From Gyromitra esculenta (Eukaryota; Ascomycota; Pezizomycetes; Pezizales; Discinaceae), in NCBI GenBank assembly GCA_038503075.1, contig JBCAML010000012.1, forward strand, positions 496,001 through 560,000: a stretch of DNA of 64,000 bases, written 5' to 3'. How positions within the stretch are numbered: position 1 is the stretch's first letter; each line of letters starts with the position of its first letter. The notes beneath the pieces are model-generated. The model saw nothing but the letters and a program-made list of their open reading frames with translations. It had not been told where the DNA came from and did not search any database. Positions 1 through 11,625 of this stretch are shown here, piece by piece. A program made the translations under genes and the position numbers.

Positions 1-1236
1 TATTAGGTAATGCCGACATGGAGCTCTGAATTACAAGTTCAAGAGGGAAAGTGAAAAATAATAGGAAATAGTCTTTAGATTGGAGGATATGGATGCCTGG
101 CAGAAAATATTGATCACTGTTTGGAAGGACTTACGACTAGATTGTAGTGGGGGGATCGGTCGTTGGATCACTCGCGACCCAGCGCCTGGGACATAGACCC
201 TCAAAGGAATATTCCGAGTTGGTGTGGATATCGGAGAGATAAGCTTGTCGTTGACGCTCCAGAACTTATCAAAATCGTCTTCAATTTATAAAAAGGATTA
301 GCAAATGCTAATAAAGTAGACAATGAGGTGAGCGCACGTGATTGCAAAGAATCCCAAAGTCCGGTAGATTCTGCTTTAGTCAGATTCATGACAGCCTTTG
401 CGCTTCCGTGTCTTACACAGTCTGCCTGTTTGCATTCTAAGCTCGCATACCCACAACAAAGGTGGAGTTTCCTGACCTCTTTGACTAGGTTCATCCATGC
501 GTCGTGGCATGTTGCAGGATTGTCTAACCGCATAAGGTGCTTATGTGGGTAGTTGCGAAAATGGAGTATTAAAGTCCATGGAAGTGTGTGCTCGTCCTCT
601 TCTGCGGCCTGGCTTGATGGATCGCGCCCTGTGAATAGGTCATAGAGGAGGCCGACAGGCCAATGCCTATATTTGCCCCAAGGTGATTAGAACCTATCCT
701 AGACAAACGGGGCAGAGCGGGTGAAAACACCATTTGAGCGGTACACTCTCAAACTCGAACCATGCGGTTTCTTCTTTTGAGATGTCGGGATCTATCAGGA
801 AAGGTTTAAAGAACTCGTAGACTTGAGGAATGAATAATGGGAGATAAGATATCCGCGGCATCGTCAGCTGGAGGGGTATCAGTATGGCCCAATCAAACGA
901 TAAGGGTAAGTGATACGTGCGTAATATGGATCTGAAGCATCGAAAACTCGACTTTCACCGAAATCAAGGAGTATTTTGACGGGGATAGAGCCATTCCAAA
1001 TGGCCTTGCGGACAGATTTTGAGTCAGAAGCTTCCATGACGTTGTACCTAGCTTAGTAAGATTTTCTGTTGAGATGGATGATCGAGCTGAATCAATAAGG
1101 TAGGTGATCGCTGAGAAATGCTGCAAGACAGATGGCTGCTGATAGAATCTGGTGTGAGGTTGGTCTGTTGCTGAATATGGGTGGGGCATACGACAAGTAC
1201 ATATACAACATGTAGATAAAGCTGAGGCTCTTTGCG

Positions 1237-1417
1237 TACCATAGTATTTGGTGAAATTCGTTCCGGCGCTAGTAGGTAAAACATGCATAGGTCATGTTGA
1301 TTTTCCACCATTTTCCGCCAAAAGCCCCCCAGCGGCATCATAAACATACGGTATTAACAGATTATATGCATGTCTTACCTACTAGCACCGGAACGAATTT
1401 CATCAAATACTACGGTA
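1237..1417. repeat. Hairpin (MITE-like) element
   Basis: The left arm (about 1237-1290) and right arm (about 1363-1417) are imperfect inverted copies of each other over about 50 bp, sharing the core GAAATTCGTTCCGG on one side and its complement on the other, around a loop of about 75 bp. Both outer ends are TA (TACCATAG / ACGGTA), as expected for a TA-inserting MITE. It has no coding capacity. Confidence 0.6.
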
Positions 1418-2029
1418 TTTGTGTTGTAGTACAAGAACTCCACCATCTTACAGGAATTTATCCCAGTTTTCCAGCGCAAACCCTACATGCAGGTTTGATA
1501 TCTAGACGGTTTACAGAGTAAACTTTTAACCTGTTGGAAAGAGCAAAGATGCGATCTACCTCAGGTTCAAAAAAAGTTCAATCTACCCTTTAGATATTAT
1601 ACTTCCACACATTAGAGTACTACCATAAAAACTCAATCATAGCGAGCTGGTCTGGGCTGAAATTGCACACCAGCAAAAAGGTTGGGTTTCTCCTAGTAGT
1701 CTCCCTAGTGGCACCTAGTCCTCCCACAAAAAAATTTTGTATCCCTAAGTGGAATATGTTCTCGGAGTGTTTTTTGCATTTTTTATTCTCTTTGTAACAG
1801 GGGTCTTTCAAATCAACCTTTTTGTGGAACATGCAAAATGATTGAACTTTGATACATGTATGTAAGAGTGACGGTCATTTATGCATGAAATTGTTCAAAA
1901 ATTGAGAAATAGTGTTATTATGACGGTATGTATTGAACAAAATAACGTGTTTTTTGAAAATCAAAAATCATAATTCCTGGGTGCCACTAGGTGCCACTGG
2001 GGGAAAATCCAAACCTTTTGTTGATGCGC

Positions 2030-2132
2030 TTGAGTATTGTGTTGCTGGTAGCAACCAGTCAAGTTATCGCATTTAAGTTTTGCCTAAAGCTTCTGAGAGG
2101 TTTTTTGTGCGGTAAGAAGTACCGGTCTTACA
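2030..2132 (+). repeat. LTR3 fragment (3' end)
   Basis: This short stretch matches the 3' part of the repeats at 55823-56163 (same strand) and 20660-20995 (opposite strand). All share a GTATTGTGTTGC block, a run leading to AAAGCTTCT, and the terminal GTAAGAAGTACCGGTCTTACA-type end (CTTACA at 2127-2132). The ends TGTAAG...CTTACA and the dispersion suggest the LTR of a retroelement, called LTR3 here. Only the last 100 bp are present. Confidence 0.55.
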
Positions 2133-3245
2133 AGTGACCTTCGTGTTCTTTCCATCTTGGGTTTGTTTTACCGTTGAGTCTCTCCTAAGTGATAACGAAA
2201 CTGGGGTGTGAAAAATTTCCCAAAATGCCAAGAATTAAAATTAATAAAATTATAGCTATTCCCTTTTCGAGCTATCAGGTCAATTCTATTTACTTTCCAT
2301 AAGCACTACCAACTTTTTCATGTTTTCTTTTTGTTCCGTTGATTCTGGACGAGAGTCACATCCAGTTTCGTCATAAACCCTAGGATGACTCTAGTGCCTG
2401 TTTATTAAAGTAGTTCTGGGAACACCGTATTTCCTACCAGTAGTATAGGTTGAGAGTTTTGGATCGCTATTTAAAGCATTCCGCGCATTTTCTATTTGCA
2501 ATTCTTTCCTAGAATCCCTTCTTACTCTCACTTGGGGCATTTTATTTTGTGGTTAATGTGTGGGGTAGCACGATGATGCAGGCACCTGTTGTAGAGCCGC
2601 TGGCCCATTTCCCCACTATGATCAATTTCCGGGTAACTTTCTTTACCAATATCCCGAGACTTGCCATTTTAGTAGCATAGCTAGCTTCTTCCTAAGAGGT
2701 ATCCAATAACTACGTGTAGCCGTTTTCGCAACTACGATAGCTTTGTTTTATTGTATGCTCAGTGGTTGGGCCTGAATCGACTGCTATTAATTATCCTTCA
2801 ACTATCGCTAGGTCATGCTGAAACGTTAGCTATCTGGCAATGATAGGAAACTTGGACACAAAATGCTGGATCCAGCCTAAGCAGGAGTTTGGCGCACACA
2901 CTCAATCTTTAGATTTAAGTGGGTAACGCGAGTGCTTATCATCCAATTAGCCACCTCCAATCCTAGATTTAAACCGAAATAAACACAAAAACGAATTAAC
3001 TTCGGTCCCAGAGTACCTGTGTACATGTAGTCAACACGCAAAATATCATCAGCCATAAATAAACAAAACAAAACAAAACAAAACTCCGTAACCCCAAATG
3101 CACTCCGTCGCCTCGGCGATTAAGAACAAAATAACAAAGAAAAGTTTATATAGCAAGAAGTAGAGAGAAAGAAAGAAAAAAGCCTAATTTAACGATGACT
3201 TCTTAGCTTCCTCCAAATGCGAAATAAGCAAATACTATATTCATC

Positions 3246-5327
3246 TCACTGTTGTGCTGCGCTCTTTGTATTATCCAGCCCGGTCTCCACTCTTTCATGC
3301 TGCCGTCTCGAAAACCGCTGATAGTAATCCTGCCCGGTAATCCTACTCTCCCGATACAATACTCTCCCGACACCAATCTTTATAATGGACTCCCGTGTAT
3401 CAGGTTGAACCCTGGTAGAGGAAATGCTGGCCATGCCGGGAACATGATCAACGATTGGCGTAAATGGGAGTTCGCCAACGAGCGGCAGATAATCCCCAAG
3501 ATTAAGAAGACTAAAAGAACCTTTCTGCTCCAGTCTTAAGGGAGGTAGCGGTGGCACCGATGTGGCTGCGGATGGGGGTTCTTGAATTTCGGGCTGTTGA
3601 ATGGGACTTTTGGTGACTGAGATAATGCTCCTACGATGCCTGAGTTCTGGCCGAGGCTTTGTGAGAGTTTTCTTGCGCTCAAGAGCGCTTATCTTGGGAA
3701 CTGCTGGCTGTTTTGCGGGTTCCATAACCCGGGCCGAAGCTTTGAGGTCACCTTGAGAATACCGCCTTCGAATCGCTGCTACCATCCCTTTTGTCCTTGA
3801 CTTCTTTTCTATCTCTTCAATCATCTCAACCCCTCGCACAGTCGGCAGTGAATTAGTTTTAGATGCTAGTCTTGGGTTTCCCAGTTTACGTGTATTTGAA
3901 TTCATGTCCACGCGCTGATCACTTCGTGTTGGTTTCCGACTATTTACGGATCCCGACGAGCTGTACCCCGAGTCTGTGCCTTCACTGCTAATTTTGGTCA
4001 TGCTCGGCCTTCGAAGGCGTCGATCGTTTCCTTTTCTGTTCTCGCCGAAAAGGGTGCTGTGGCCTCCGTCAGTCTCCGTGTTAGATGCCGGAGAGGTTGT
4101 CTGTACGTTTTTGGCTTCAACGCAAACCGATTCGCCAGAGCGTCGGGTTAGGTATTGTTCGGTAAGGATTTTATGGTATTCGATTCCTGCGGAGACAGTA
4201 CTAGGGGTAGTGCTAATTAGACTTTCCCGACTATCTAGTGGTCCATAAGTAGTGGATTGCAAATCATCTAGCTCGCAGTCTGCGGGCTGTGCACGTATAA
4301 GGGGTAAATAGAGAATATCTTCATCGCAAATGCTTGGACTCTGCATGAAACTAAACGGACTTCCTGGAATTTTCTCATCTTTCTCTTGTCCCCAGTCTGT
4401 GGGCGATGGTGGAACTAAACGTACTTCATGAGACGGAATTGCTGGATTCGGCACAACGATGATAGGTTTCACCCTCGATGATGGCCTGCTACTTCCAGTC
4501 TCAGGCATCGCAAAAGTCGACCCGAAAAAATCGTTTCTGATAGAATTATCCGGAGAACCCGGGCACGAGGATGGGGCAGGGGAAGCCGCGCCGTTAGCAA
4601 TTCTCAGTGAGCCCCTCTTAAAGGCCCCAAGAACGCTATATCCAGATGGTGTTATGCATCGACCGAAATCGCTGTCTAGTGCAGGAGCCAGGCTAAATGG
4701 ATCTAAAGAGATATCTGAAATATCCATACTATTTCGATGTGACTTGGTTGGCTTTCTAGTAGCTGTCGCTGGTGGTGCTGCAAGGAGCTGAGACCTCCGT
4801 CGAACCGCGCCCATGGAAGGTATTTCCGAGCTGTGATTTGAAGATGGGGCACAAGCAGAGCTGTTGTTGGTTGAGCTGCGAGTAATCATGCTTCCTCGTC
4901 TAACCATTCCGTTGCTCGCGAGCGTGGGGCTGATCACAACCGGTGACGTTGAATCTACGAGTGACATGGAATTTGCATGTAGGCTGTCGACATGGGCTGG
5001 GCGGTTGGACACATGATCTCCCGGTAGATCCCAGCTCCCAGCTCGCCGATTGATAGTAGTAGCTGGGGGCGTGTGTAAATACCCTATGGCAAAGATGCTT
5101 CCTGAGGATTGATCTCCAGCATTCGTCTGATATTTCACAGCTGACGAGGACTTTGAGTTGCCTAAGAGGCGAGGACGAGAAAGCGATAGTGGTAAAGATG
5201 GAAGGCACCAGGTTTCACGTGTAGTATTCGAATTAGTTCGAGGTTTCGTGAGTTTATTCCGAGGGGGTAAGGTCGCAGGAAACTGGCCAGCTTCAGCTTG
5301 TGACGGGATGGATTGGGCGGCGCCCAT
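3246..5327 (-). CDS. Unrecognised Ser/Arg-rich protein, myristoylation-like N-terminus
   Basis: An uninterrupted 693-codon frame, by far the longest in the first 9 kb. I do not recognise a family. The protein starts MGAAQS, which fits an N-myristoylation signal (Gly2, Ser6), so membrane anchoring is possible. It is rich in Ser, Pro, Thr and Arg and should be mostly disordered. It has at least six basophilic-kinase (PKA-like) sites of the R-R/K-x-S kind: VRRGSM, VRRRSQ, KRGSLR, IRRRYSQ, HRRSII and RRPSMTK. The C-terminus is charged (ESRITGQDYYQRFSRRQH). No transmembrane segment or enzyme motif is visible. The upstream region (5440-5840) is strongly pyrimidine-rich on the coding strand, typical of fungal promoters/5' UTRs. 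A regulatory or scaffold role is only inference from composition. Confidence 0.8.
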   Translation of the reverse strand: MGAAQSIPSQAEAGQFPATLPPRNKLTKPRTNSNTTRETWCLPSLPLSLSRPRLLGNSKSSSAVKYQTNAGDQSSGSIFAIGYLHTPPATTINRRAGSWDLPGDHVSNRPAHVDSLHANSMSLVDSTSPVVISPTLASNGMVRRGSMITRSSTNNSSACAPSSNHSSEIPSMGAVRRRSQLLAAPPATATRKPTKSHRNSMDISDISLDPFSLAPALDSDFGRCITPSGYSVLGAFKRGSLRIANGAASPAPSSCPGSPDNSIRNDFFGSTFAMPETGSSRPSSRVKPIIVVPNPAIPSHEVRLVPPSPTDWGQEKDEKIPGSPFSFMQSPSICDEDILYLPLIRAQPADCELDDLQSTTYGPLDSRESLISTTPSTVSAGIEYHKILTEQYLTRRSGESVCVEAKNVQTTSPASNTETDGGHSTLFGENRKGNDRRLRRPSMTKISSEGTDSGYSSSGSVNSRKPTRSDQRVDMNSNTRKLGNPRLASKTNSLPTVRGVEMIEEIEKKSRTKGMVAAIRRRYSQGDLKASARVMEPAKQPAVPKISALERKKTLTKPRPELRHRRSIISVTKSPIQQPEIQEPPSAATSVPPLPPLRLEQKGSFSLLNLGDYLPLVGELPFTPIVDHVPGMASISSTRVQPDTRESIIKIGVGRVLYRESRITGQDYYQRFSRRQHERVETGLDNTKSAAQQ

Positions 5328-5439
5328 CTTGTGAAGGTTGAAGTTATATTAGACGTAGAAAGAGTCTAGTATATAACCACCGATGTGATGATAGAGAAGA
5401 ATAGACTAAAGACGCGCTCGCCAGGAGGGCACCTGTGAA

Positions 5440-5841
5440 TTATTGAAGCATAGAGCAAGAGTAAAAACAGGTATCTTGCAAACCAAGAAAGCAGAGACTA
5501 ACAAGAATAGCAATGAAGGGGACAGACTTGAAAGGGCGAGGGGAGAGAGGATGCGAGCAGGAGACGAAGGGATGACGGTGGAGGAAGGCAGGATTAAAGA
5601 AAATCCTAAACAAGAGATGAGGGAGGAGGTGGTGGTGGTGTTATCAGCAGCCACATGTAAACAGACGCAACAGACTGCGATTAGGTTACTATTCAACAGG
5701 ATGTACCTTGAGCGCAGGAGGAAGAGGAAGAGGTGGAGGGGGGGTTCTACACCGATAGCTGCCATACTCTCACACACACGTTCGCTCTCTCGCACCCTCT
5801 TCCTCCTCCTTCCTCCCATGGTAGTCCAACATCAGAGCTAG
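5440..5841 (-). promoter_or_regulatory. Polypyrimidine leader/promoter of the 693-aa gene
   Basis: The plus strand is purine-rich over about 300 bp (GAGG/AGGA runs at 5540-5640 and 5715-5745), so the coding strand of the downstream minus-strand gene is C/T-rich. Such tracts are common just upstream of transcription and translation starts in filamentous fungi. The long open frames on both strands here come from the biased composition and are not good gene candidates. Confidence 0.35.
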
Positions 5842-6039
5842 TTAATAGAGCAGGGACATGGCAACGAGATTAGATAAGCTGGGATGATGTCCGACAGAGC
5901 ATAGAGACGGGGCTGGCCCGCCATAAAATCAAACGGTTCATGTGTGGAGTTTCCCCAGTAAGTAGAATTCGCCTATCAGAACGCGATAAAAGTCCCCTCG
6001 CAGCTCGACGGTTATGTGCGTGATTACAGGGATTAGGTT

Positions 6040-6390
6040 TCAAGTGGTGCAAGCAACAGGGATCGGATTCTGCACCGTCATCCGTGCCATTGCATTCCCC
6101 GCGCCAGCTAGATTTCCCATCATGATTTTTGATGGGCTTTGTTCCATCAACTGGATCTTGTATCTGTTTGCAGTCTCTCCGATAGATCGGTACTTTGCTT
6201 GCTTGCTGGCGACAACGGACACGGGAACCACCGTAACTAGATATTGGCCTGGGTTATCTTTCTTTACGTGGACCTATATACATCTCGGTACCCTTTCAGC
6301 AGCGTCCAATGTTTTAAGGCTATTGGGGATTTTTAAATACGAGAGGACTGCTATGTACAGCCGTTTAAGAAAAGTCTCGACGTCCCACAT
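6040..6390 (-). pseudogene. Possible small gene with one in-frame TAG
   Basis: From ATG at 6390 (MWDVETFLKRLYIAVL...) a minus-strand frame runs 117 codons to 6040, broken only by TAG at 6274-6276 (codon 39). The second half (VHVKKDNPGQYLVTVVPVS..., ending PIPVACTT) reads like real protein, mixed polar and hydrophobic without low complexity. TAG also ends a TATATAG acceptor-like string, so it might instead mark an intron boundary. No family recognised. The opposite strand is open for 162 codons but its product looks random. Confidence 0.25.
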
Positions 6391-8999
6391 CACTAGCGTG
6401 ATAATCACTAGGGTATCAAGACTTTGCTTTCTGGTTGCGCGGAGATTACAAGGAAAGATCCATATGAGAAATCAAGTTTGTGGGAGGTTGGGGCACACCT
6501 AAAGTGGCTGGAGATGGACCATTCACCAGATCGCTTTCTACTTCTCTCTGACAAGAACTTGCAGCTACTACCTATAAGATAACACTCAACCTTTCATTGG
6601 TCGCAACTACATGTACCCTGCTCTGTGTAAACCTTCGTTAGATCACGTGGTACTCCTTCACTGTTTCTAAAATTAGACATACTCGATTGCGATCTTCACC
6701 GCAAACCCTACTCTACCCACATAAAAAATTGCTGATGTTGGTCTCCCTGTTTGCTGCAGCAGTCCAGACGATCGAATACATATTCTTCTTGCATCATAAT
6801 AGTCGTCATCGAGAAATTTCCTCCACCCGGTTACCCAATCAACACACTGAGATGAAAAGTTTCGAGATGCTTTGATATGTTGATCTGTGTTTAATTTAAC
6901 CTAACGATAAAAATAGTTCACCGAAAATTATAGCGTAGATAGAAACAGTGATGGTCTCTATGTGCTCTTGTCGACGGCCAGAAAATCATGGGAATAGAGA
7001 GCTGGTTCTCGGATTTTCCTAGGTTGAATCAGAAATCATCAAACCATAGCCTAGCCTATAGTCGCCTGCTAGAATAGTATGACGCCCGCTATCCTAAACC
7101 CCACAGATCCATATGGGGACGAAACCAGGGAGCTGGAAGTAGAGAGCGCGCCCAGGAGCAGTGGGTGCCTAGAAGCAGAGGGCATTTGGGAGACAAAGGT
7201 TTTAGCTGTATATATAGAGGGCGATATAGCCCGGGTGTTCAATTAATTCACACCATCGATCAAATATTACAGCAGCACCGAGGTGATCGACCGAGTGACA
7301 CGCGATGTTGCAAGTAGTTTTGAGCAATAGAGATTCACGTTCTCCGATGGCATGCACATCTAGCAGTAGTGCAAGCTTCAGTGCACGCGGTTAATTATAC
7401 CGCGTTGCTTGGGGTCGCGAGAATTTGATGCAGCGAGAATTAGCACCCTGGTTGATTAGATCTGTTTAAGGTGTTAGGTTTACGTGGAGATTCTCGCATC
7501 GCCGGATTCTCGCGATCCCGTGCAACAAGGTAAAGCTTTTACTATAATTAATTTTTCAATAGTCAACCCTTTTCAGATGCTGTGGAGATAAGGCTCTTTA
7601 GGTGTGGAGTAGGTTTCCTACCTCTGTATGTTGTTGGCGATTTTGTCATGTGACAAGACAATAAGTACGATAAGGGTTATAATCTCTCTCATCTCTTAAT
7701 TTAGAACAGGATTTAGAGTCTTGAGTGTATCTAGGAGCCATCATTTAGCAAACTCTACACGAATGGCGGGTATTTGGTTCAGAATGACCGAGCGATACTT
7801 GCTTCGCAAATATACATGTATATGAATCTATTCCGAGTCCCAACGGAACTACATACTTCGTGGCCACCGGGACCATTTCATCGGAATATCTTGTGTAGGG
7901 TGTGCCCTCGCAATAAACTTATCGCATGCTGAGTAATCTATATGTAGTCTACTGTCTCTGCTCATGTTATGAATAAATTAGTGGATGCTATAGTGTACTA
8001 TTGCGTGGTTATTGGATCTCAGCTTTTCATCTAACGAGGTCATGAGTATGCTCAACTAAATACCGAGATTGGGCCGATTAAATGCCTATTGCGAGTCTAT
8101 TTTACAGTAGCAGTGGTTTACATAGGGACGTGAGAGAACGGCTTGGGGACTGATTTTGACCAATCAGAAGTTTGGCAGAAATAGAAAGTTCACTCTACTA
8201 GCGGAAAAATAGAGTCGATTTGGTTCGGTACAAGCGACGAAAACCCTCGCAATAATAACGAAGACCAGTTTTTCCATACGAATTAATACCCATCCACATC
8301 CACATCCATATCCACATGTCTTACTGTGGCCTTATGGAGTTTTCCTAGCATCCTGCTAATTTTGGTGCTTGTAGTGAGGTTCAATCCGTTTAAAGGGAGT
8401 CGTTACTACAGTAGGTCTATGTATGTATTTATTCGGATAACTGGCTAGGTAGGTCGATTCTAGGAGCACGTGTAGCCCACTTAACTCGCCTCTAGATTTG
8501 TGACCTGTTTCAAACCTGGGGCATGGGCGAGTAGAATAAACTGGAGTGTGTGTACGTGCATGTGTATGGATGGGATCACGGCGAGGGTTTGATGAACAGG
8601 CAGCCACGAAGAAGCATGTCTCTGGTTTCATCACCATGTTTTACATTCCGTGTTCCAAGACCCTGCTGAAGTTTGCACATCCGCGCTCTGTCAGTTGAGG
8701 TGCACGGGATTAGTGTTTACGCTTTCCTTGCCAGGAAAGGCAGGAAGAACAGACTGCGGCTCTTTAGGTCTGTCTACTCGGATCTAACCAGTCCCTTTTC
8801 GGTGGCTCACGTACATAGCACGGGGGCTCTCACCGCCCTTGGTTTCCCCTACGTCTGATCTCACCATTCTCCCACAGCCTCGCTGTCGATTATTTCACCT
8901 TCTCCCATATATTTATATCGCCCTTCGTTTGCTTCCCTTCCCAGTAACTATTCTGAGAGTTTGTCGAAACTTTATTTGAGGGTTCAAGGTGGTTTTGCT
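6391..8999. other. Long intergenic region before mevalonate kinase
   Basis: About 2.6 kb with no convincing gene. It contains one inverted repeat (7404-7526) and short purine/pyrimidine-biased stretches. The 8870-8999 part is pyrimidine-rich with CTTCTCCCAT and CCTTCCC runs and probably serves as promoter/5' UTR for the gene starting at 9000. Confidence 0.4.
7404..7526. repeat. Imperfect inverted repeat
   Basis: The left arm begins GTTGCTTGGGGTCGCGAGAA and the right arm ends with the near-complement (TTCTCGCGATCCCGTGCAAC). Each arm also has an internal repeat of the GCGAGAAT core (7416-7422 and 7434-7440; complements at 7491-7497 and 7507-7514). Arm length is about 40 bp and the loop about 45 bp. 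It looks like a MITE or fold-back relic. Confidence 0.5.
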
Positions 9000-10768
9000 A
9001 TGGGATCATTAAAGCTTAACGGTGGTGTGATGGTAGCGGGTTCCGATCAGCTTGGTTCAACGGCAAAGGGTGGTAGTGGTTTCCTAGAAGGCGGAGATAT
9101 GGTGCGTAGAGCTGCACATGAAATTATCGAAGGCCTTCAAGTCGACACTGGGCTAATCGCCATCTACAGAACGACAGTACGAGCAATCCGCCTGCTTTGA
9201 GCCCAAAGGCCCGGGTTCACCGTTCATCTACCGTTTCGCAATTGCCTTCTTTCATGGTTTCTGCGCCGGGCAAGGTCATTGTCTACGGTGAGCATGCTGT
9301 TGTGCACGGCAAGGTCTGTAGGTTTTATTTATGCACCTCCCCCGAACCTATTTCAAACCCTACTGCACCTAATCCTCAACCAAAAATGACTTGATGCTAA
9401 CCATACAACACGTATAAAGGCTGCCATTGCGGCTGCGCTCTCCCTTCGCTCTTATTTGCTAGTTACGCCACTTCTCGGGTCCACCCATAAATTGACACTT
9501 CGATTTCCGGACATTAGCCTTGACCATTCCTGGGATATCGACTCATTGCCATGGAACACATTTTCCATGCCTGGCAAAAAGAAGTATTATTTTGATACTG
9601 TAGAGCGTCTGGATACCGAACTTGTGAATGCAATTAAACCTTTGGTTGCCGATATTCCCGGAAAGGTGCTTCAAGCAGCCGCATCAGCCTTTCTTTATGT
9701 CTACTTGGTGCTGGGTTCAAAGCATGCGCCCGCATCAATATACACTCTGAGATCTACCATCCCGATTGGAGCAGGCTTGGGGAGTAGTGCGAGCATCTCA
9801 GTGTGTTTGAGTACAGCATTACAACTTCAGATGGGGACCTTGGCTGCCCCCTTCAGCGGGATGATGTCAAGCGAGACACAACTGCAGCTAAAGCGAATAA
9901 ATAACTGGGCGTTCGTGGGGGAAATGTGTATCCATGGTAATCCAAGTGGGGTGGACAATACTGTGGCTACAGGGGGGAAGGCTGTGCTTTTTAAGCGAAC
10001 AGACTATAGCCTTCCTCCGCAGGTTACCCACTTGAGCAAGTAAGTTCGCTTTTTACAGCATAGGGTCCTGCTAGCAACTAGAGAAAGGAAAAATACTGAT
10101 GGTGATATGACAGTTTCCCCGAGCTTCCACTTCTACTAGTGAACACCAAGCATCCGCGGAGGACGTCGGAACAGGTTGCCAATGTTCGCAACCTTCTCTC
10201 CAACCACGAGGACATTACCCGATCACTACTTGATACTATTGATCAGATAACCATCGAAGCTCACAATATCATCTCTAATCCGGATTTCAGCTCTCATGCC
10301 GGAAGCCCAGATCTTGTTCGACTCGGTGAGCTCATTCGTATCAACCATGGCCTTCTCGTGTCGCTTGGTGTTTCCCACCCGAAGCTTGAGCGAATAAGAG
10401 AGTTGATTGACTACACCGGTATTGGGTGGACGAAGCTCACAGGTGCTGGAGGTGGCGGTTGTTCTATCACTCTACTGAAATCCAATGTCAAACAAAGTAT
10501 TCTTGATGAACTTAATGCTAATCTTAGTAACGAAGGCTTTGAAAAGTATAAGACTACTCTTGGAGGTGACGGGGTTGGCGTTTTATGGCCCGCCGTTAAC
10601 AGCACAGACGACAAAGAAGTTGAGATCACGCAGGATATGTTTCTAGCTGCCGAGGGTGTAGAGGATGTAGAGGGTCTAGTAGGGGTTGGCGCTATCGGCA
10701 AAGGCAGTACTGGTTGGAGGTTTTGGAGAGAATGGGTTCCGGTGGAATCGGATTTCACTTTACATTGA
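9000..10768 (+). CDS. erg12: Mevalonate kinase
   Basis: ATP-dependent phosphorylation of mevalonate to 5-phosphomevalonate in the sterol/isoprenoid pathway. Exons: 9000-9101, 9170-9313, 9420-10039, 10114-10768; all joins keep frame and give 506 aa. The GHMP-kinase motifs are plain: substrate-side motif MVSAPGKVIVYGEHAVVHGK at the end of exon 2, the ATP loop IPIGAGLGSSAS in exon 3, the NPSGVDN segment, and the C-terminal glycine motif GWTKLTGAGGGGCS in exon 4. Intron 2 has a TGCTAAC branch site. The start at 9000 was chosen because donor GTGCGT (9102) and acceptor CTACAG (to 9169) join an N-terminal extension, known from other filamentous-fungal homologues, in phase 0; the first ATG inside the conserved domain would be 9254. 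Its neighbour, a prenyltransferase subunit, uses products of this pathway. Confidence 0.93.
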
Positions 10769-11231
10769 TGTGTTATTCCTCTTATTCCAACTTCAACTTC
10801 CCATAAACTCTTGACATTTTAATCCGCGATACTAAACAGCATGCAATAATTCTATGTAGTGTTTTCTTATTCTTCTCTCTTTTCTCCATGATTTTTTGCT
10901 GTTGGTGGATTGTATAATTCTAGCTAAAAATTTAACGGTGATGGCAATAGGCCCAGGGACTGGGATTAATGCAATTATCCATGTAATTGTGTGCGCAGTC
11001 ATGTTTGCAAGCCCCTGATACCCTACCAACCGCTAATAATAAACCGAAGAGCCGTGGATTGAGCTGGGAAACAGTAAATCAGAAGAGAAGAAAACTATGG
11101 AAATCCGGAGATGTTGAGTAACATCTAACGACCTCACATAACCACATGTACCTTCTACAAAAATTATAGCCTCAATCCGCCGGCAGTCGTGCTCAATAGA
11201 GATGACGAGATTGTATATATATACCGTATAA
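10769..11231. other. Intergenic, 3' region of mevalonate kinase
   Basis: AT-rich sequence without a convincing frame. It presumably holds the 3' UTR and poly(A) site of the upstream gene. Nothing else recognised. Confidence 0.4.
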
Positions 11232-11367
11232 TCTCGAAAATAACGAAATGGCCCAGGCCGAGACAACAGGAAGATATCGCGTCCTGACTGGCCAGATAGG
11301 TCCTGAGCCAGTATTTATATAGTATTTTCATGTTGTCTCAGCCCAAACCATTTCGTTAATTTCGAGA
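11232..11367. repeat. Hairpin (MITE-like) element
   Basis: Left arm 11232-11270 (starts TCTCGAAAATAACGAAATGG) and right arm about 11329-11367 (ends CATTTCGTTAATTTCGAGA) are inverted copies with a few mismatches; the arms also share GAGACAACA / TGTTGTCTC. The loop is about 58 bp. It lies in the promoter region of the gene starting at 11626. Confidence 0.6.
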
Positions 11368-11625
11368 CCATGTGGTATCATGTAAAGTACATGCAGAGTA
11401 TATAAGTTGTTAGTGGGTGAGTAGAACTATGCACAAATCCGCGATGGGGCAACAGGTTGTGTAGCGTAACGATGCAGCAGGCCCATGCAGCCCCGCCATG
11501 CCAATAACCACTCTTTGTTCTCTTGCCCTTCTTAACCTACGACCGTACTACCATCGTGCTCACTCACATCTTGTAATTGTTTGATCTCGTTTAGGGCCAA
11601 TTTTCTGCCTTCTCTCAACATCGAT

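Larger units (their letters stand above)
1..3245. other. Gene-poor region with repeat relics
   Basis: No reading frame here looks like a conserved protein; the open frames are short and without recognisable motifs. I see a 180-bp hairpin element (1237-1417) and a fragment of a dispersed LTR (2030-2132), listed separately. The stretch 2880-3245 is AT-rich and lies just downstream of the minus-strand gene ending at 3246, so it probably holds that gene's 3' UTR. Confidence 0.5.

Noticed and set aside
5406..5841. Two overlapping open frames of about 130 codons on opposite strands
   Set aside because: They come from a purine/pyrimidine-biased tract; the products are low-complexity (KR/E-rich or L/S-rich).
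6014..6502. 162-codon plus-strand frame
   Set aside because: Composition looks random, and the minus-strand frame over the same region looks more like protein.
9122..9253. Mevalonate kinase starting at ATG 9254
   Set aside because: Would leave out an in-frame upstream extension that joins through a good intron to ATG 9000; kept only as alternative start.
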